DNA from: Ricordea florida
Taxonomy: Eukaryota > Cnidaria > Anthozoa > Corallimorpharia > Ricordeidae
Direction of reading: 5' to 3'
Length of the DNA: 64,000 nt
Assembly (NCBI GenBank): GCA_949710005.1
Contig: OX453272.1
Location: 12,990,088 to 13,054,087 of the forward strand
Every line of letters begins with the position of its first letter. Positions within the stretch are counted from its first letter, which is position 1. Below, one piece after another: positions 45,240-57,084 of the stretch. A program made the translations under genes and the position numbers. Below the pieces are notes generated by a model that saw only the letters and a program-made list of their open reading frames with translations, did not search any database and was not told where the DNA came from.

Positions 45240-48090
45240 ATTTATATATATCTATATTTTAAAGGTGTTTGTTCGCAGGCCAGGTTACCTGGCAATAGTA
45301 ACGCACTCGAGAACTGCTGAATTTCCGCCATTATTCAGTGATGCTTTTTTGAAAGTAATGTAAATTTTGTGGAAACCGATTTCTCTCGTCCTGGAAGTAC
45401 ATCCCAGCAAGGTGATCTCCAAGATATTCAAGAAATATTAGCACGAGATCGTCGCCGAGTAAGTTCGAATACCGTGAAAATCTTCACGAGGAAAGCACGA
45501 CTCAAAGCAGGGATAGAGAAACGACGGTAGGGAGAATAACAACAGCATCGCAGCCAAGACAACAACTGCTCGCTCCAGTAAAAGGCAAACTGAACGAAAC
45601 AGCAGGGAAAAGGACCAGGAATTCAATCAAGTTAGTTTTGAATTTGAATGTGTTATTGATAGAAATACAGGACATGAGTGAACGATTACATAACAAAATA
45701 CATTGGCGTACTACATTTAGCAAAACGACTTAGAAGGGACACCGAGTAAGAACGACTTCAACGATTGGAGATGTCTCTGGAAAATAATTCTATTAGCCTA
45801 AAAACGGAATCGGAAGACGACCAACAGATTACAAGAGAATGTAAATAGATATTTTTCATAATAAAACGATAGCGTTTCCATTTTGAAGTAATTCCCAACA
45901 CGGAAAGAGTCAGTTGTTATAGCAATCATTTATAACGATGTGATCTGATATCATTGAAACAGTGAAAATATTGTAAATTTTCTTGATCTAGAATTTATGG
46001 TAAACATTTTCAACAGAATATATACCCTGTGTCACTATAAAGTACTGGTTCTACAATATTATCAGTGATCAATGTGATCATTTCAAAATAAAGCAAATGT
46101 GATTACTGAATTCTGAGTAGTATTTCTCTTTGCTATATATATATGTATGCATTCTCTGATTGAAAGGTTTCAATAATATTGCGTAGAGACAACAAGTTTC
46201 ATAGCCTTTTCACAATGGGTCAGTTTTACCTTAGAGTTCAATGACCCCCCCCCCCCAATAATATTGCTATCTAGAACCCCTGCCCTTTTTCCACAAATGA
46301 AATGTTAATTCGAGCCTTAATTTGAAAAGTTAGACATAACATATTAACTTTGTTACTTTCTGCTGTTTAGTTTATTTCGTAACAACCACAACATGCAATT
46401 AACCTTTTACATTGGAAAAACTTTATAAAGAAGAAAATAAATTTTGTAATGCCAAAATGTTTATGATCTTTCTCATATATTCATTGCAAGTGTGCTGTAT
46501 GTAGTAACAAGTGTTTCAAGTTTCCTAAATGCCCTATGCTTTCAATAATGATTTTCCACACAAACTTGATAGACAAATGACTGCATTAGATTCTAAGCCT
46601 TTAAGAAGAAATGTTATTGTTTGGAGCTTTTTTGATTACTACCACCTCTGATGGAAAGCCTATTAAGAAGATTTTTGTATTGCTTGTAGTAGTAGAGTAA
46701 CAATACCTTTACCAAGATTAGGACATGCATCCCACTCCATAAAAATATATTATGTTTAACATGAAAAATATAACAATAATAATAATATCAATACCAGTAA
46801 TAATAATAGTAATGATAATAATAATGATAATAATATAATGATAGTTCTTTTCGTTACTATATGTCATTGGTTACAGTTCAATACCTGGAGCTGCCATGAC
46901 TTTTTCGATGAAATACCATCCTTATATGAAATCTTTCTTCTGCAGTTTTTATAATAGAAATTTTCATATGTTCAAAATAATATAATCTTCTCTGGTTGGG
47001 TATGGATATTTTGCCTGTTTCTGTAACAGCACAATTAAACTTTCATGTGGTATATACTTTTGACTGATTGATGTTGATTTCACATTATTTTTTTACAGGA
47101 GTACGTAGTGCAGCAATCTTTTTGAACATATTAAGATTTCAATAACTTTTTCTTACATGTATTGTTTTTATGATATGACCTAAAAATAGCACAACCACAT
47201 ACTATACAGTCGGCACTCACTATTACCAAACCTTTATTCAAAGCTTTTGTAGAATCCAATTGTTTTACCCCCAATTTTTTTTTATGTAATGACATTGTAT
47301 CTCACACTTCTGTTGATATGGCATCTCTTTTGAGGGAAGAGGAATTTTTCTATCTACCACTGGGGGTACCATTGCAGCTGAAAAGAGTCCACAAATTAAA
47401 ACATGCACTATTCATAATGCTCTCAATTGTGGTTACCCGGGAATGAAATAATGACTGCAGTAGACAATAAAATATCTAATCAGAAGATTTTTCTTACAAT
47501 GAATCTCATGCAATTATAACCAAAAAACATAAACAAAAAATAGTTGGAGCATTCAACTCATCCTCTGTGTAAGAACATATTGTGTTCAAAAGTGATGTAC
47601 AACAAAGAAGACAAAGCAGTAGAGACTAAGAAAATAAAACTAAAGAAGAAAAACACAGGTTTTTACACCGTGGTAAACACAAGCATTCATATCAACTCTT
47701 CAAGAATTCACCTGCAAAAGATTTACAATCATTTTCAATTTGTGTTAAGTGAATATTATTGTGATACTTCATCGACTCTGTATTCCCTGTCAAGATAATA
47801 AATAATTTTACTTCTATTCCCTCTGGTGCAATCTCAGTGGCAGTGAAACTGAGAGCTATTGATGAAGGTCAATTTTTAAGCACTGTGTTGAGCGGTATAC
47901 TGATCATGTAATTTGCACCAGGTGTCACTAATTGTGTACCAAACACAGCATAAGAAATAAAATAATGGGGATTACGCTGATATAAAAAATAAAATATAAA
48001 ATATAAAAAAAATAACGAATAAAATATGAAAGCATTGTGACTTCTTCAAAAACTAGCTTCGCGAGGTTTTTGCGGGAGTCGTATTTCTAG
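45054..48090 (+). mobile_element. Helitron-like insertion, 3,037 bp
   Basis: The empty site is known from the paralogous 336-bp unit (between 49692 and 49693). The insertion sits between A and T and makes no target duplication. Its right end is ATTTCTAG, a CTRR-type terminus followed by T. The left end is TTTCCTCGCGAAGCGAGG rather than a clean TC. Inside are a long TA microsatellite and a decayed stretch with DIQEILARDRRRVSS and SLKTESEDDQQ, which resembles the low-complexity E-S-E-E-E-R leader of cnidarian Helitron proteins. There is no Rep/helicase, so it is non-autonomous. The middle (46300-47900) is AT-rich with no gene. Confidence 0.55.
45167..45255. repeat. (TA)n microsatellite
   Basis: About 40 TA dinucleotides with a few TTTA interruptions. 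The same position holds a shorter TA-rich run in the copy at 52100. Confidence 0.9.
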
Positions 48091-48287
48091 TCTATAATGT
48101 GAACTTGGTCACACACTCCCCTACTTGAGGGTGTCGTCCTCAACAAACTCTATCTTGACTATTGGAGTCTACTATCTTAGCACTAATAATATGGGGAACT
48201 TAGGCTTGCTTAGTGGTTTTGGTTACTGCACCAATAGCACACAATATAAAGTTAACTAAATGGAAAGCTGCTACAGATTTCATATTT

Positions 48288-49549
48288 GTGACCGTGCACA
48301 GGATTTCGTACACTAACGCTTTTCCGTTAAACGGGTAAAAATAAAGGGTTTGTAAACGGATAGCAAACGGGTAATGAAAGTGTATAAATGGTTCCCCTAT
48401 CCGTTTACACGGTAGAGCAAAGTCCAAAAACAGATTTGGTAAACCGTTAAACGGCTGAGAAAAATATAAACGGATGGCTTGAAACGTTAAACGGTTAAAA
48501 GAACAGCGGGAAGCCACGTTCTGATCAGAAACCGTTGCGAATAATTATAAGATTTGTTCCGGCGGAACACCCACGTTTCATACTAATACTTTTCGACGGA
48601 CACCGATAGAAATTGAATTAAATTACTCTCCTGTAATTAACAAAGAAAACCAAAAACTTGAAATCAAATTGTAAGGTCTTGACAACTTTATTACATCAAT
48701 AATTCAAAAACGAGAAGTATAGTAGACTCGAGTATCAAGCCAAATTCGACAACAACACACATCACCTTGCTCGCTTCTTTGAGAAAGTGGACTCTACCGT
48801 CACGCTTAATGATGCTCATCAGGCAGCCATTAGAGATGAAATATGGCTGTAAACTTAGCACAAGTCGCCAACAAACCGAACTTGGGCCATTCTTGTAGCT
48901 CCACTGTTGACAGAATGGACGACAGAATGACGTTTTCAGAAACCTTCAGCCTTCAGTGCTTTAGGACCGCACCACTTTCCGTGGTAGTTTGAAATAAAGA
49001 GTCACAAAATGCTATGGAATGTTTATAGGTGGAAAATCACTCTGAAAACGTAAGGTAGTCAATGACTTCAATGGGTTAAAAAAGAATCGAGCGACATGTT
49101 ACAAGTCTTTTAGAAGTAGCAGAATCAATAATGCTATTATTGATGCGAGGTCTCATGTTTCAATATCTCGATTGAGAATTCTTCTAATTGATTACCAGGG
49201 AGTTGAAAAGTGTAAGTTCATGCGAAGAGCAACAAAGTTGCTGGATCGCAGCATGATCGATAGTGTCGCAGGACTGTTTTCTTCTTTACTCACTTGCTTG
49301 TCAAAAACATTAAACGGATGCAAGTTATCATTAAACGTATACACTGACCGTTTAAACGGCTGGGCCAAATTGTTAAACGGATGAAAATTTTTTTAAACGG
49401 ATATGTTAAAACGTTAAACATTTTGTCGAAAATGTTAAATGGATGAGCAAAGAGCTTAAACGCTTTAATGATCCGTTTTAAACGGATAGTAAACGGATTG
49501 TTCCGTTAAACGGTAAAGCGGTAGTGTACGAAATCCCGTGCCCGGTCAC
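48288..49549. mobile_element. 1,262-bp inverted-repeat DNA element with TTAAACGG arrays
   Basis: The termini GTGACCGTGCACAGGATTTC and GTGACCGGGCACGGGATTTC (complement) match at nearly every base and extend to TCGTACACTA. The flanks carry a 4-bp direct repeat, ATTT (48284-48287, 49550-49553). The paralogous unit shows the unoccupied site CATATTTGCTG. Both subterminal regions (48300-48510 and 49300-49540) hold many copies of TTAAACGG, CCGTTAAACGG or CCGTTTA in both orientations. Short frames inside do not look like a transposase. The internal region (48540-49150) has no gene. Confidence 0.8.
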
Positions 49550-49937
49550 ATTTGCTGCCGGACATAGTTCGCTGTAAAGGGTTACTATGCTTGCCTGCAG
49601 TCAATGTGGTTTGTGTGGGACTACATCACACAGTTCCTTTGTTCAGTACTTGCATACTTTCTAACAAAAATAAAATGCCGACTTAAAGATAATCTATGAT
49701 GAGAACTTGGTCACACACTCCCCTACTTGAGGGTGTCGTCCTCAACAAACTCTATCTTGACTATTGGAGTCTACTATCTTAGCACTAATTAAATGGGGAA
49801 CTTAGGCTTGCTTAGTGGTTTTGGTTACTGCACCAATACCACACAATATAAAGTTAACTAAATGGAAAGCTGCTACAGATTTCATATTTGCTGCGGGACA
49901 TAGTTCACTGTAAAGGGTTACTATGCTTGCCTGCAGT

Positions 49938-50250
49938 CAACCGTTTGGACCTCTGTAGTGGTAGGTCTAGTTCCGGTTCTGCAGCATCAGGCTCAGCAGG
50001 TTCCTCAATGCCACTAGGGTCAGCTACATCGGGATCATTTGCAGGAAACTCTGGAGCATCATTCACATCGTCAACAGGTCTTTCCGGAAGGGCAAAGGTG
50101 ATTTCTTCATCGGTGCCTGTATCTTCTGCAATTTGGTGTTTCCTGTGGGGTGCTCTTGGGGGTTTAGCATGTCGTGATATCTGAGGTTCTCTCGGGCAGA
50201 TCTGCACAGTTGTACGATGGACTCTGCATACATCACCGAAATCTGCAAAT
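49938..50250 (-). pseudogene. Gypsy pol C-terminal tail
   Basis: An in-frame stretch reads VCRVHRTTVQICPREP, an acidic segment (DDVNDAPEFPANDPDVADP) and finally RSKRLTAGKHSNP before a stop. Basic R-R-S-x-R-x-T-A-G-x-H-S-N-P endings close many cnidarian Gypsy polyproteins. Its last part lies inside unit 1 of the 336-bp tandem duplication. The rest of pol is absent, since non-Gypsy sequence follows at about 50250. Confidence 0.6.
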
Positions 50251-50863
50251 TAATACTTGCAAATTAAATAATGTTGAAAAAAATTTGTTTCCCTGCTTTA
50301 ACAGTGACAGTGATTCCTGCTTTCTCTCACCCCTACCAAATCATAGAAAAATTACTACAAAATATGTGAATGAAACAGCCTAGGAACATAGCAAATGGGA
50401 TAAAACTGGTTACCACGAGTAGTGGTTGTAGAAGTAGTAGAAGTAGAGTACTTTACTTTTTAAACATTTTTTATTACTGAAGAGCCAATGTCTGTAAATA
50501 TCGCGAACCTGAAGCCAGTCGCAAAAATTTCACATTCCTGATATTTTGCCCAGATACTCCCAAATCCTGGGCCCCCTTATTTTTTTTTTTCAAAGTCTGG
50601 GAAAGGTTTAGAAATGCCATTTTTGCTTCCCGCCATGGTCAACAAATGGAAATTTGCTGTATTTTCTTTTCCCTCGTACAGAACAACACGGTTACATCTA
50701 ACACTGTAATTTGGGCAGAATATTGCACGTCTTGTTCTTTCAAAAACGCAAAATAATGATACTCGCAAAATAATAGTTCTTGCCATTTCGAATTTCTTAG
50801 CTGTTCCAACTACCACAATTATACCACCTGGGTGGAAGAGCGAATTTTATTTACTTTTAGCAG
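50251..50863. other. No recognisable gene
   Basis: Non-coding AT-rich sequence. The minus-strand frame at 50577-50816 ends in a poly-lysine run and shows no domain. Confidence 0.4.
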
Positions 50864-50869
50864 CAATAA

Positions 50870-51311
50870 TATGGGGTGCCATTACCGCCAAAATTATTGT
50901 TTTATTATTAATAAAAAATAATTCCAAACAATAATAAACTGGTGCCTAATAATAAAACATTGTGCCTAATAATAATAATCTGGTGCCTAATAATAAAACA
51001 TTGTGCCTAATAATAATTAACTGGTGCCTAATAATAAAAAAATAATTCCAAACAATAATAAACTGGTGCCTAATAATAAAACATTGTGCCTAATAATAAT
51101 TCCAAACAATAATAAACTGGTGCTTAATAATAAAACATTGTGCCTAATAATAATAAACTGGTGCCTAATAATAAAACTTTGTGCCTAAAAATAATTAACT
51201 GGTGCCTAATAATAAAACATTGTGCCTAATAATAATTAACTGGTGCCTAATAATAAAACATTGTGCCTAATAATAATAAAAAAATAATTTTGGCGGTGAT
51301 GGCACCCCATA
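50870..51311. mobile_element. 442-bp MITE with a minisatellite core
   Basis: The termini TATGGGGTGCCATTACCGCC and TATGGGGTGCCATCACCGCC (complement) match at all but one position and continue into AAAATTATT. A direct repeat CAATAA flanks the element (50864-50869 and 51312-51317). The inside is a tandem array of about 40 bp made of two half units, AATAATAAACTGGTGCC and AATAATAAAACATTGTGCC. There is no ORF. Confidence 0.8.
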
Positions 51312-51319
51312 CAATAAAA

Positions 51320-51935
51320 CCCAACTGGTACATGAATTGTGAACTTGAAACCATAATTCTCTTGAAGTTAAACCACAGTTTTAGGTTGCCCAACAAAACT
51401 GCCCTGTCAAGAGCTAGAAATGCAGACCTTTTGACCTTTCCTGACCTAATCATGTAACCGGCGTGACTGTGAATATACTTCTCCTCAAGCATTGAAAATA
51501 CTCCAATGACATCCTTTTTAACACTAATCGTTTAAGTCTAATACAGAAGCCTTCTGCAAAATGGAAAGACAAATAAGATAGATGTATCAATTGCTTGATA
51601 AATTGAGTACCTTATTCAATTTTCAATTGTTATCATGTTCATACTTTAAACGCTTATTTATAGATTTGTGTTTGTAAAATCACTACTATATACTCGGTTT
51701 CATTTACCAAACAAGTCTACACAACCATCTTTGAAGCTGTTGGAAAGTCCACAATGCGAACGTTTTCATGACAGCAGTGCATATTATTGCCATATGTTTC
51801 TCCCAAGCTTCCAGAATAGATGATGCAGCTATAGTGTGTTCTGTGATTCTGTTTGCAAACTAAAGAATATTTTGAAAATGACAGCTATATTTAACTGGTA
51901 CTGTATACCAACTGTTTACTCTTAAGAGCATAATT
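51320..51935. other. No recognisable gene
   Basis: AT-rich; no coding signal or element ends. Confidence 0.35.
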
Positions 51936-51937
51936 CT

Positions 51938-53350
51938 TCGCAAAGTGAGGCTACTAATTGTGTCGGTTCTGGTCAGACCACGTGACTTGCAAGCCCAAGA
52001 AAATCAACCCGAGAGTTTTTATTCCTCGCAAAGCAAGGTTACTAATTGTGTCGCTTTCGGTCAGACCACGTGGCTCGCAAGCCAAGCTGAGAGTTTTTAT
52101 ATATGTATATATATTTATATGTATATACATATCTGTATTTCAAAGGTGTCCGTTCGCAGGCCAGGTTACCTGGCAACACTATTTCATGTGAATTTCCGCC
52201 ATTACAAATTCCGTGAATGATGTTTGGGAAATGATGTGAATTTTGTGAAAAGTAATTTCACTAATCCTGGAAGTACATCACAGCAAGAAGATCTCCGAGA
52301 TATACAAGAAAGAGCGGCGAGAGATCGTCCTCGAGTAAGTTTGAGTGCCGCAAAAATCAGCACACGTGAAGCGGTGACTCAAAGCAGAGATTGAGAAACG
52401 ACGGTAGGGACGATAACAAGAGACATCACAGCAAAGACAACAACTACTCGCTCAAAAAAGGCAAAGGAATAAGCAAGGAAAAGGACCAGGAATACAATCA
52501 ATTCAGATTGGAAGTTGAATTTGTTATGGGTAAAACCAAAGACTCGTTCTAGCTATACAGGACATGAGAGAGCGATTACATAACAAATTTGGCGAAGAAA
52601 ATTTAGTCAAATGACTTAGAATGGAAACTGAGGAGGAACGACCTCAAAAAGATTGAGATATAACTGGAAAATATGATAATCACAAGGCAAACAACAATGA
52701 AAAGAGATTCAGAATTGGAAAATTATGGCAAAAGCATACAGACAGAATCAGAAGACGAACGACAAAACAGATTACCATATCATTGTGAAAAAAATGCCAG
52801 GAAAGGGGAAACAGAAACCAACCGCAAAGAACTGAAAGATGACAGTCACGTAGTATTAATACTGCAATGAGAATGCAAGTAGGTATTTTTCGTAGTCAAA
52901 CGAAATTCCAAATACAGAGGTTGCAGTTGTGATAGCAACTATTTATAATTATGTGATCTGATATCATTGCAACAGTGAAAATATATTGTAGATTTGTTTG
53001 ATGTAGCAGTTATATTCAGCATTTTCAACAGAAAAGATACCAAACAATAAGTGACTGGTTCTGCAGTATTATCAGTGATCAGTGCAATTATTTGTAAATA
53101 AAGCAGTTGTTATTACTGACTTCTGAGTAGTATTTCTCTTTGCTATATTTCTTTGCTACGTATATGTATCAAGTAATTACAAGGTTTCGTTGGGACAGAC
53201 AAGTTCCATAGCCATTTCAAAATGGGTTTTTACCTTTGAGTTCCATGTATCCCTGGGAATTACTCTCTTAGCCCACACCCATTTCCCACAAATGAAAAGT
53301 TAATTCAAGCCCTACATTGCAAAATCAGGCGTAACATCTTAACTTGTTTC
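51938..53350 (+). mobile_element. Second copy of the Helitron-like family
   Basis: Collinear with 45054-46400. It contains two tandem copies of the GTCAGACCACGTG block, then CGTTCGCAGGCCAGGTTACC, CTGGAAGTACATC, GATCTCCGAGATATACAAGA, the METEEER-like frame near 52625 and GAGTAGTATTTCTCTTTGC at about 53125. It shares AATTCAAGCC with the first copy up to about 53340. The two copies are strongly diverged, so this is an old insertion. The plus-strand frame 52673-52870 (ESEDERQNR) lies in its leader-like part. The 3' end with CTAG was not found. Confidence 0.5.
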
Positions 53351-53359
53351 CTTAATGCT

Positions 53360-54680
53360 GTTTAATTCATTTTTATGATGTCAAATACAAATGTGACCCT
53401 CCATGGGAAAGAAGGGAAAAAGGTGAACGCACAGGCACACGTGTGATGACACGGCACGCTGAGTGTGTCACTCAGATATGCGCATATGTAATAAGCAAAA
53501 CAAAGAGTGTCACGGTAGATATTGTTTTGCATGCTAAAGCTTTTGTCCAAAGCAGTGAGCTGTTTGACACGCTTATGTGCGAAAAGACACGCGTGCGATA
53601 TAGCACACGTGCGTCGAGACACACTTCCCAAAACAGCCACCTTTCTGATTTGAGCCTTTCAACTTGACAAAACTTACTTTTCCTGGTACAAGTCAAGAAA
53701 TACAAGAATAAGAGGAAGTAAGAATATTGTAAGTTCCAGTCCACAAAATGTAAGCATGTTGCTGCTTGATTGAGAGGAAGGGAGAACAGTAAAAGCGTGA
53801 GGATTTTGAAAAGTTGAGGGTTATAAAATCGGAACGGGATGGAGAATCGTGTGTGTGACAGTGCAGCTATGAATTCTTAATTTATTTCTTACGGAGTTTT
53901 TTTTTCACGGAGTAAAGTAAGTGTCAAAGTGTAACACATTCTTACATTTATAACAATGTTACTTTGACTTGCACTATATAAACCTATACACATTCTGAAT
54001 CGTCACTAAATTGTCTTCAAGATGAAGTTAATAATTAACTTTTTTGCATAAATTAACATTGTAATTCATTAACTTTTAATGTAATTTTCCTTCAAATTTT
54101 GAGATTATAACAATAGTTTAAGGCCAACTTTTTGCTAAAGTTATGCTTTCTGTGATACATGTAAGTTTCACAACTCTTACACAATAGTTAAGAATTCAAC
54201 AACAACGGTTAACAGGCAACCATTGATACAAATAAAGAAAAACTTAAACATTACGAAAAATATAATGTATGCATAAATTTGCATGACTAATCTTTTTTGT
54301 TTCTTTCATATTTGTGCTGTTCTTTAATTAGTCTTTTAACTTTTTTCTGAGTAATATACAAGGATGGCAATTAAACTGCCTCTTTTTTTTCTGATAATGA
54401 ATATAAAATGACAATAATGATAATAATAAAATAATAATAATTATTATAATAATAAAAGAACCTGAAATAATGTAAATGTTGAATAATCTTAGTTATCTCA
54501 GTCCACAGTTTGTGATAAAGTCAGCCAAGAATAGATTTCAGAACCTGTCGTCTGCAATCCAAAGGTGTTAAATAAATGTACTATAGAAAGTGTGTCTTGG
54601 TGTGCAGGTTACCCAACAATTACTATTTGAGTTCAGGCACAGTTTGACTTCACAGAACTCACAGGAGATGATTGAACGAA
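53360..54680. other. No recognisable gene
   Basis: AT-rich non-coding sequence with an AATAAT-rich tract at 54415-54460. The stretch near 53400-53650 has alternating purine-pyrimidine words (ATGCGCATATG, GTGTGCGATA) but no gene. Confidence 0.4.
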
Positions 54681-54684
54681 CTGG

Positions 54685-55205
54685 TCAAGGACGCTTTCCT
54701 TGTTCCTCATTTTCTTCTTGAGCTCTCCTGTGCAGAGCTGAGTAAACATGGGAACAAACAGCACAAACCCTGGGAGGACCAACCACTGGCATATGGGCCC
54801 CTACATTCTGAAGTCTCGATGCAGTAATTGGATCTTTCCTTGGTCGGCCTATGGCTTGACTTTTCGTTCTGTAGCTCATCATCAGGTTGGTCGCCAGGGT
54901 CATCCAAAATTCTCTTGAGGTTAACTTTTGTGTACTAGTTGGAATTGCTTTGTATAACTGGAAGGCATTATTGATGGATGTCTCCAGCTGATGGAAAACT
55001 ATCCGGGGTGGCCAACGCTTACAATTCCTGCCAGCACTGTAGTACCGGTTGTTCTGGTCTGCCCGGTCAATGCCACACATGTACTTGTTGTAGTCCTTGA
55101 GTGCACTTGGACAGGGTACCTGGATGACTCCTTGTTTGCTTCTCCTTTTGACTTCCTTGTTAGCCTGTGGTGTGTCTGGGGCATGCAAAGGCTTATGAAG
55201 AGGAA
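54685..55205 (-). pseudogene. piggyBac transposase C-terminal part
   Basis: The frame contains PCPSALKDYNKYMCGIDRAD, then NNRYYSAGRNCKRWPPRIVF, HQLETSINNAFQLYKA and SREFWMTLATNLM. D-Y-N-K-Y-M-x-G-(V/I)-D-x-x-D-Q is the hallmark of piggyBac transposases and carries the last catalytic aspartate. The end keeps a single C-x-x-C of the zinc domain. The N-terminal two thirds are missing. Upstream the frame runs into a 38-bp tandem repeat. Confidence 0.7.
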
Positions 55206-55300
55206 GAGGCACATTTCTACAAAGGCGCTATATTTCTACAGAAGAGGCACATTTCTACAAAGGCGCTATATTTCTACGGAAGAGGCACATGTCTATATAG
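55195..55300. repeat. 38-bp tandem repeat
   Basis: Two full and one partial copies of GAAGAGGCACATTTCTACAA followed by AGGCGCTATATTTCTACA. All three frames are open across it on the plus strand, which creates a spurious long ORF (54991-55359). Confidence 0.8.
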
Positions 55301-55499
55301 AGGAGACACCTTTCAGTTTAAAAGAAGGTGTGACTGCCTCTATGGAAAACCGTACTTGATTTGTAAGGAATGATCAAAGATTACCAAGGCACGATCTTTC
55401 AATTTTGTATGGAAAACAGATTTATAAAGGACACCACTCTATTTTCAAAGCAAGATGGCAACATGTTTTACGAAACAGTCATATTTATATTAAGAAGAG

Positions 55500-55700
55500 G
55501 TGTCCCTTCTGGGCCACCGCAGAAAAGTGAAGGATTACAATGCTCTACACGACTTCTCCACAGCGGATATTTATCATGTGTTTAAAGAGAAAGGATATAA
55601 GCCCAAATCTAAGATTTTTGAGTTAGAGAGACTGCTATCGAAGCGAAAAAGTGGCAATGTAATTACTCAATGCTTCTGTTTCTTCAGAACAAATTTTTTG
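55500..55700 (+). CDS. Possible exon, family not recognised
   Basis: The frame reads HRRKVKDYNALHDFSTADIY, HVFKEKGYKPKSKIFELERL and LSKRKSG. The regular charge pattern looks like a short helical domain. A weak donor (AAT then GTAATT) follows at about 55656. There are no flanking exons I can identify, and no known family. Confidence 0.3.
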
Positions 55701-55739
55701 TGTATAAATGCTGCTTATTAAGTTAGGTGTGCTGTTTGT

Positions 55740-56270
55740 TAAGTTAAGGGTGGCCTATGTCAGCATGTACGTGTAAGCCATCCATTCATCTATCTAAAGA
55801 CCTTTTAATGTGAGAGGAATGTTCACAGCAATAACCTTATTTTTTTGAGTGATTATTATAACATGTCATTATTGAAAAATGACTCCAGAATGTCACAGGA
55901 ATGAATGATTGAATAAACATAATCAACACATTCAAGAATGTGGTGAAGGTGGTGAAGCAGAATACCACACCAATGTTTGGAAGTCATTATAAACTATAAT
56001 TACATTTAGTTTGTGTTTTGTAGAATGTAGCTTAACCTATAGCATAACCCTCCCTGTGACTGATTATTGGCAAACTCACAATCTGATTTGCCATGCAATG
56101 GCAATCTTCAGTGTTGTGAAAAAGTAACAAGAGCAAAATGCTCAAACCTCATTCTTTATCCTTGCAAACTTCCCAAGAGATTTTGCTCTACAATTGAAGC
56201 AAATTTGAGCGTGTTTGTGCTGTTCTCATTGTTATTTCTCTAAAATTAAGAGCGAAAATTCTTTCCAGCC
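55740..56270. other. No recognisable gene
   Basis: AT-rich, no coding signal. Confidence 0.35.
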
Positions 56271-56274
56271 AACC

Positions 56275-57084
56275 TCAGTCATCCATGCAGTTATACAAAT
56301 AATTGTTCACAGAAAGTGGTGAACCAGAGCTCAGCCTATCTCTGACATATGAAATGAGCATCTCCTTCCATAGCCCAGTGTGGACAACCTTCAGCAAAGA
56401 TATGGTCTTCTCGTGATCAGAACCCCTGATGACATAATAATTGAAAGAATTACTGTAACATCTCGAAAACACCTTGCCCCCTTTGGGGTGTAAATCCCAG
56501 CGAGGGATTAAGTGACAATTTGACAGATAGGCATGAAAAATGCGTTGTGAAAAGTCTCTCAATTTATCTTTTTTGGGTGTGTTCTCGTTCATTCGTAGTC
56601 GAAGAGTTGAGGTTGTTGTTACCTTTATGTAATATAGTTAGAAAATAGTTTTTAATAAAAATCAGAAATTCATCTGAACAACCCCTTTCAAAAAACTTCA
56701 GGGCAGCCTTGGAGATGAAACCAAGTTTGCTTACAAGCTTGGACAGGGGATTGTCCCAATTCAAGTCTATAAAGTGCCTCGCCATGTTCATTTCTACATG
56801 TGGCTTACCAATGTGAAGAAACACCCAAGAAAATTCCCAGATAGCACTGTATTTTGGCCCCCCATGACACTTTTCACAATGTTCAGACACCATTTCTTTA
56901 AGAAGCTCGGTTCCAAATTCAGTGCACTTGAGAACATCCACAGTGACATTCCTGCTCACAAGATAAGGTGAGCCATCCATTATTACATTCAGCCCCTCAC
57001 TAGCACTTAGATTGTCTTGTCTACTCTCTGTAAAACTTCCTTCAGTGCATCCGCTGAATTGGGGGTTACAAACACAGGGTCACT
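56275..57084 (-). CDS. Cysteine-containing host-like gene fragment, unknown family
   Basis: From just after a TGA at about 57084, a long minus-strand frame reads CVCNPQFSGCTEGSFTESRQ, SASEGLNVIMDGSPYLVSRN, EHCEKCHGGPKYSAIWEFSW and GKPHVEMNMARHFIDLNWDN. It ends near 56570. A second frame (56590-56275) holds GSDHEKTISLLKVVHTGLW and RLSSGSPLSVNNYLYN. The repeated RGCSDE and RGSDHE words at the two edges suggest an exon junction or a duplicated piece. The coding pattern is convincing, but the family is unknown. It could be the downstream part of the zinc-ribbon gene at 59424. Confidence 0.45.

Larger units (their letters stand above)
44966..49940 (-). repeat. Tandem duplication (336-bp unit) of a Gypsy 3' end
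   Basis: Unit 1 (49605-49940) is uninterrupted. Unit 2 (44966-49604) carries the same 336 bp but is split by two insertions, at 45054-48090 and 48288-49549. Subtracting 3,037 bp and 1,266 bp (element plus 4-bp duplication) from 4,639 bp leaves exactly 336 bp. The units differ at only about ten bases. Each contains the last codons of a Gypsy pol, its 3' UTR and the beginning of a likely LTR (TGTGACCAAGTTC on the minus strand). Confidence 0.8.

Noticed and set aside
45123..45363. Plus-strand ORF with long isoleucine-tyrosine repeat
   Set aside because: It is translation of a TA microsatellite inside a transposable element.
54991..55373. Long plus-strand ORFs through 54991-55373
   Set aside because: They are antisense to a piggyBac fragment and then cross a 38-bp tandem repeat that is open in several frames.
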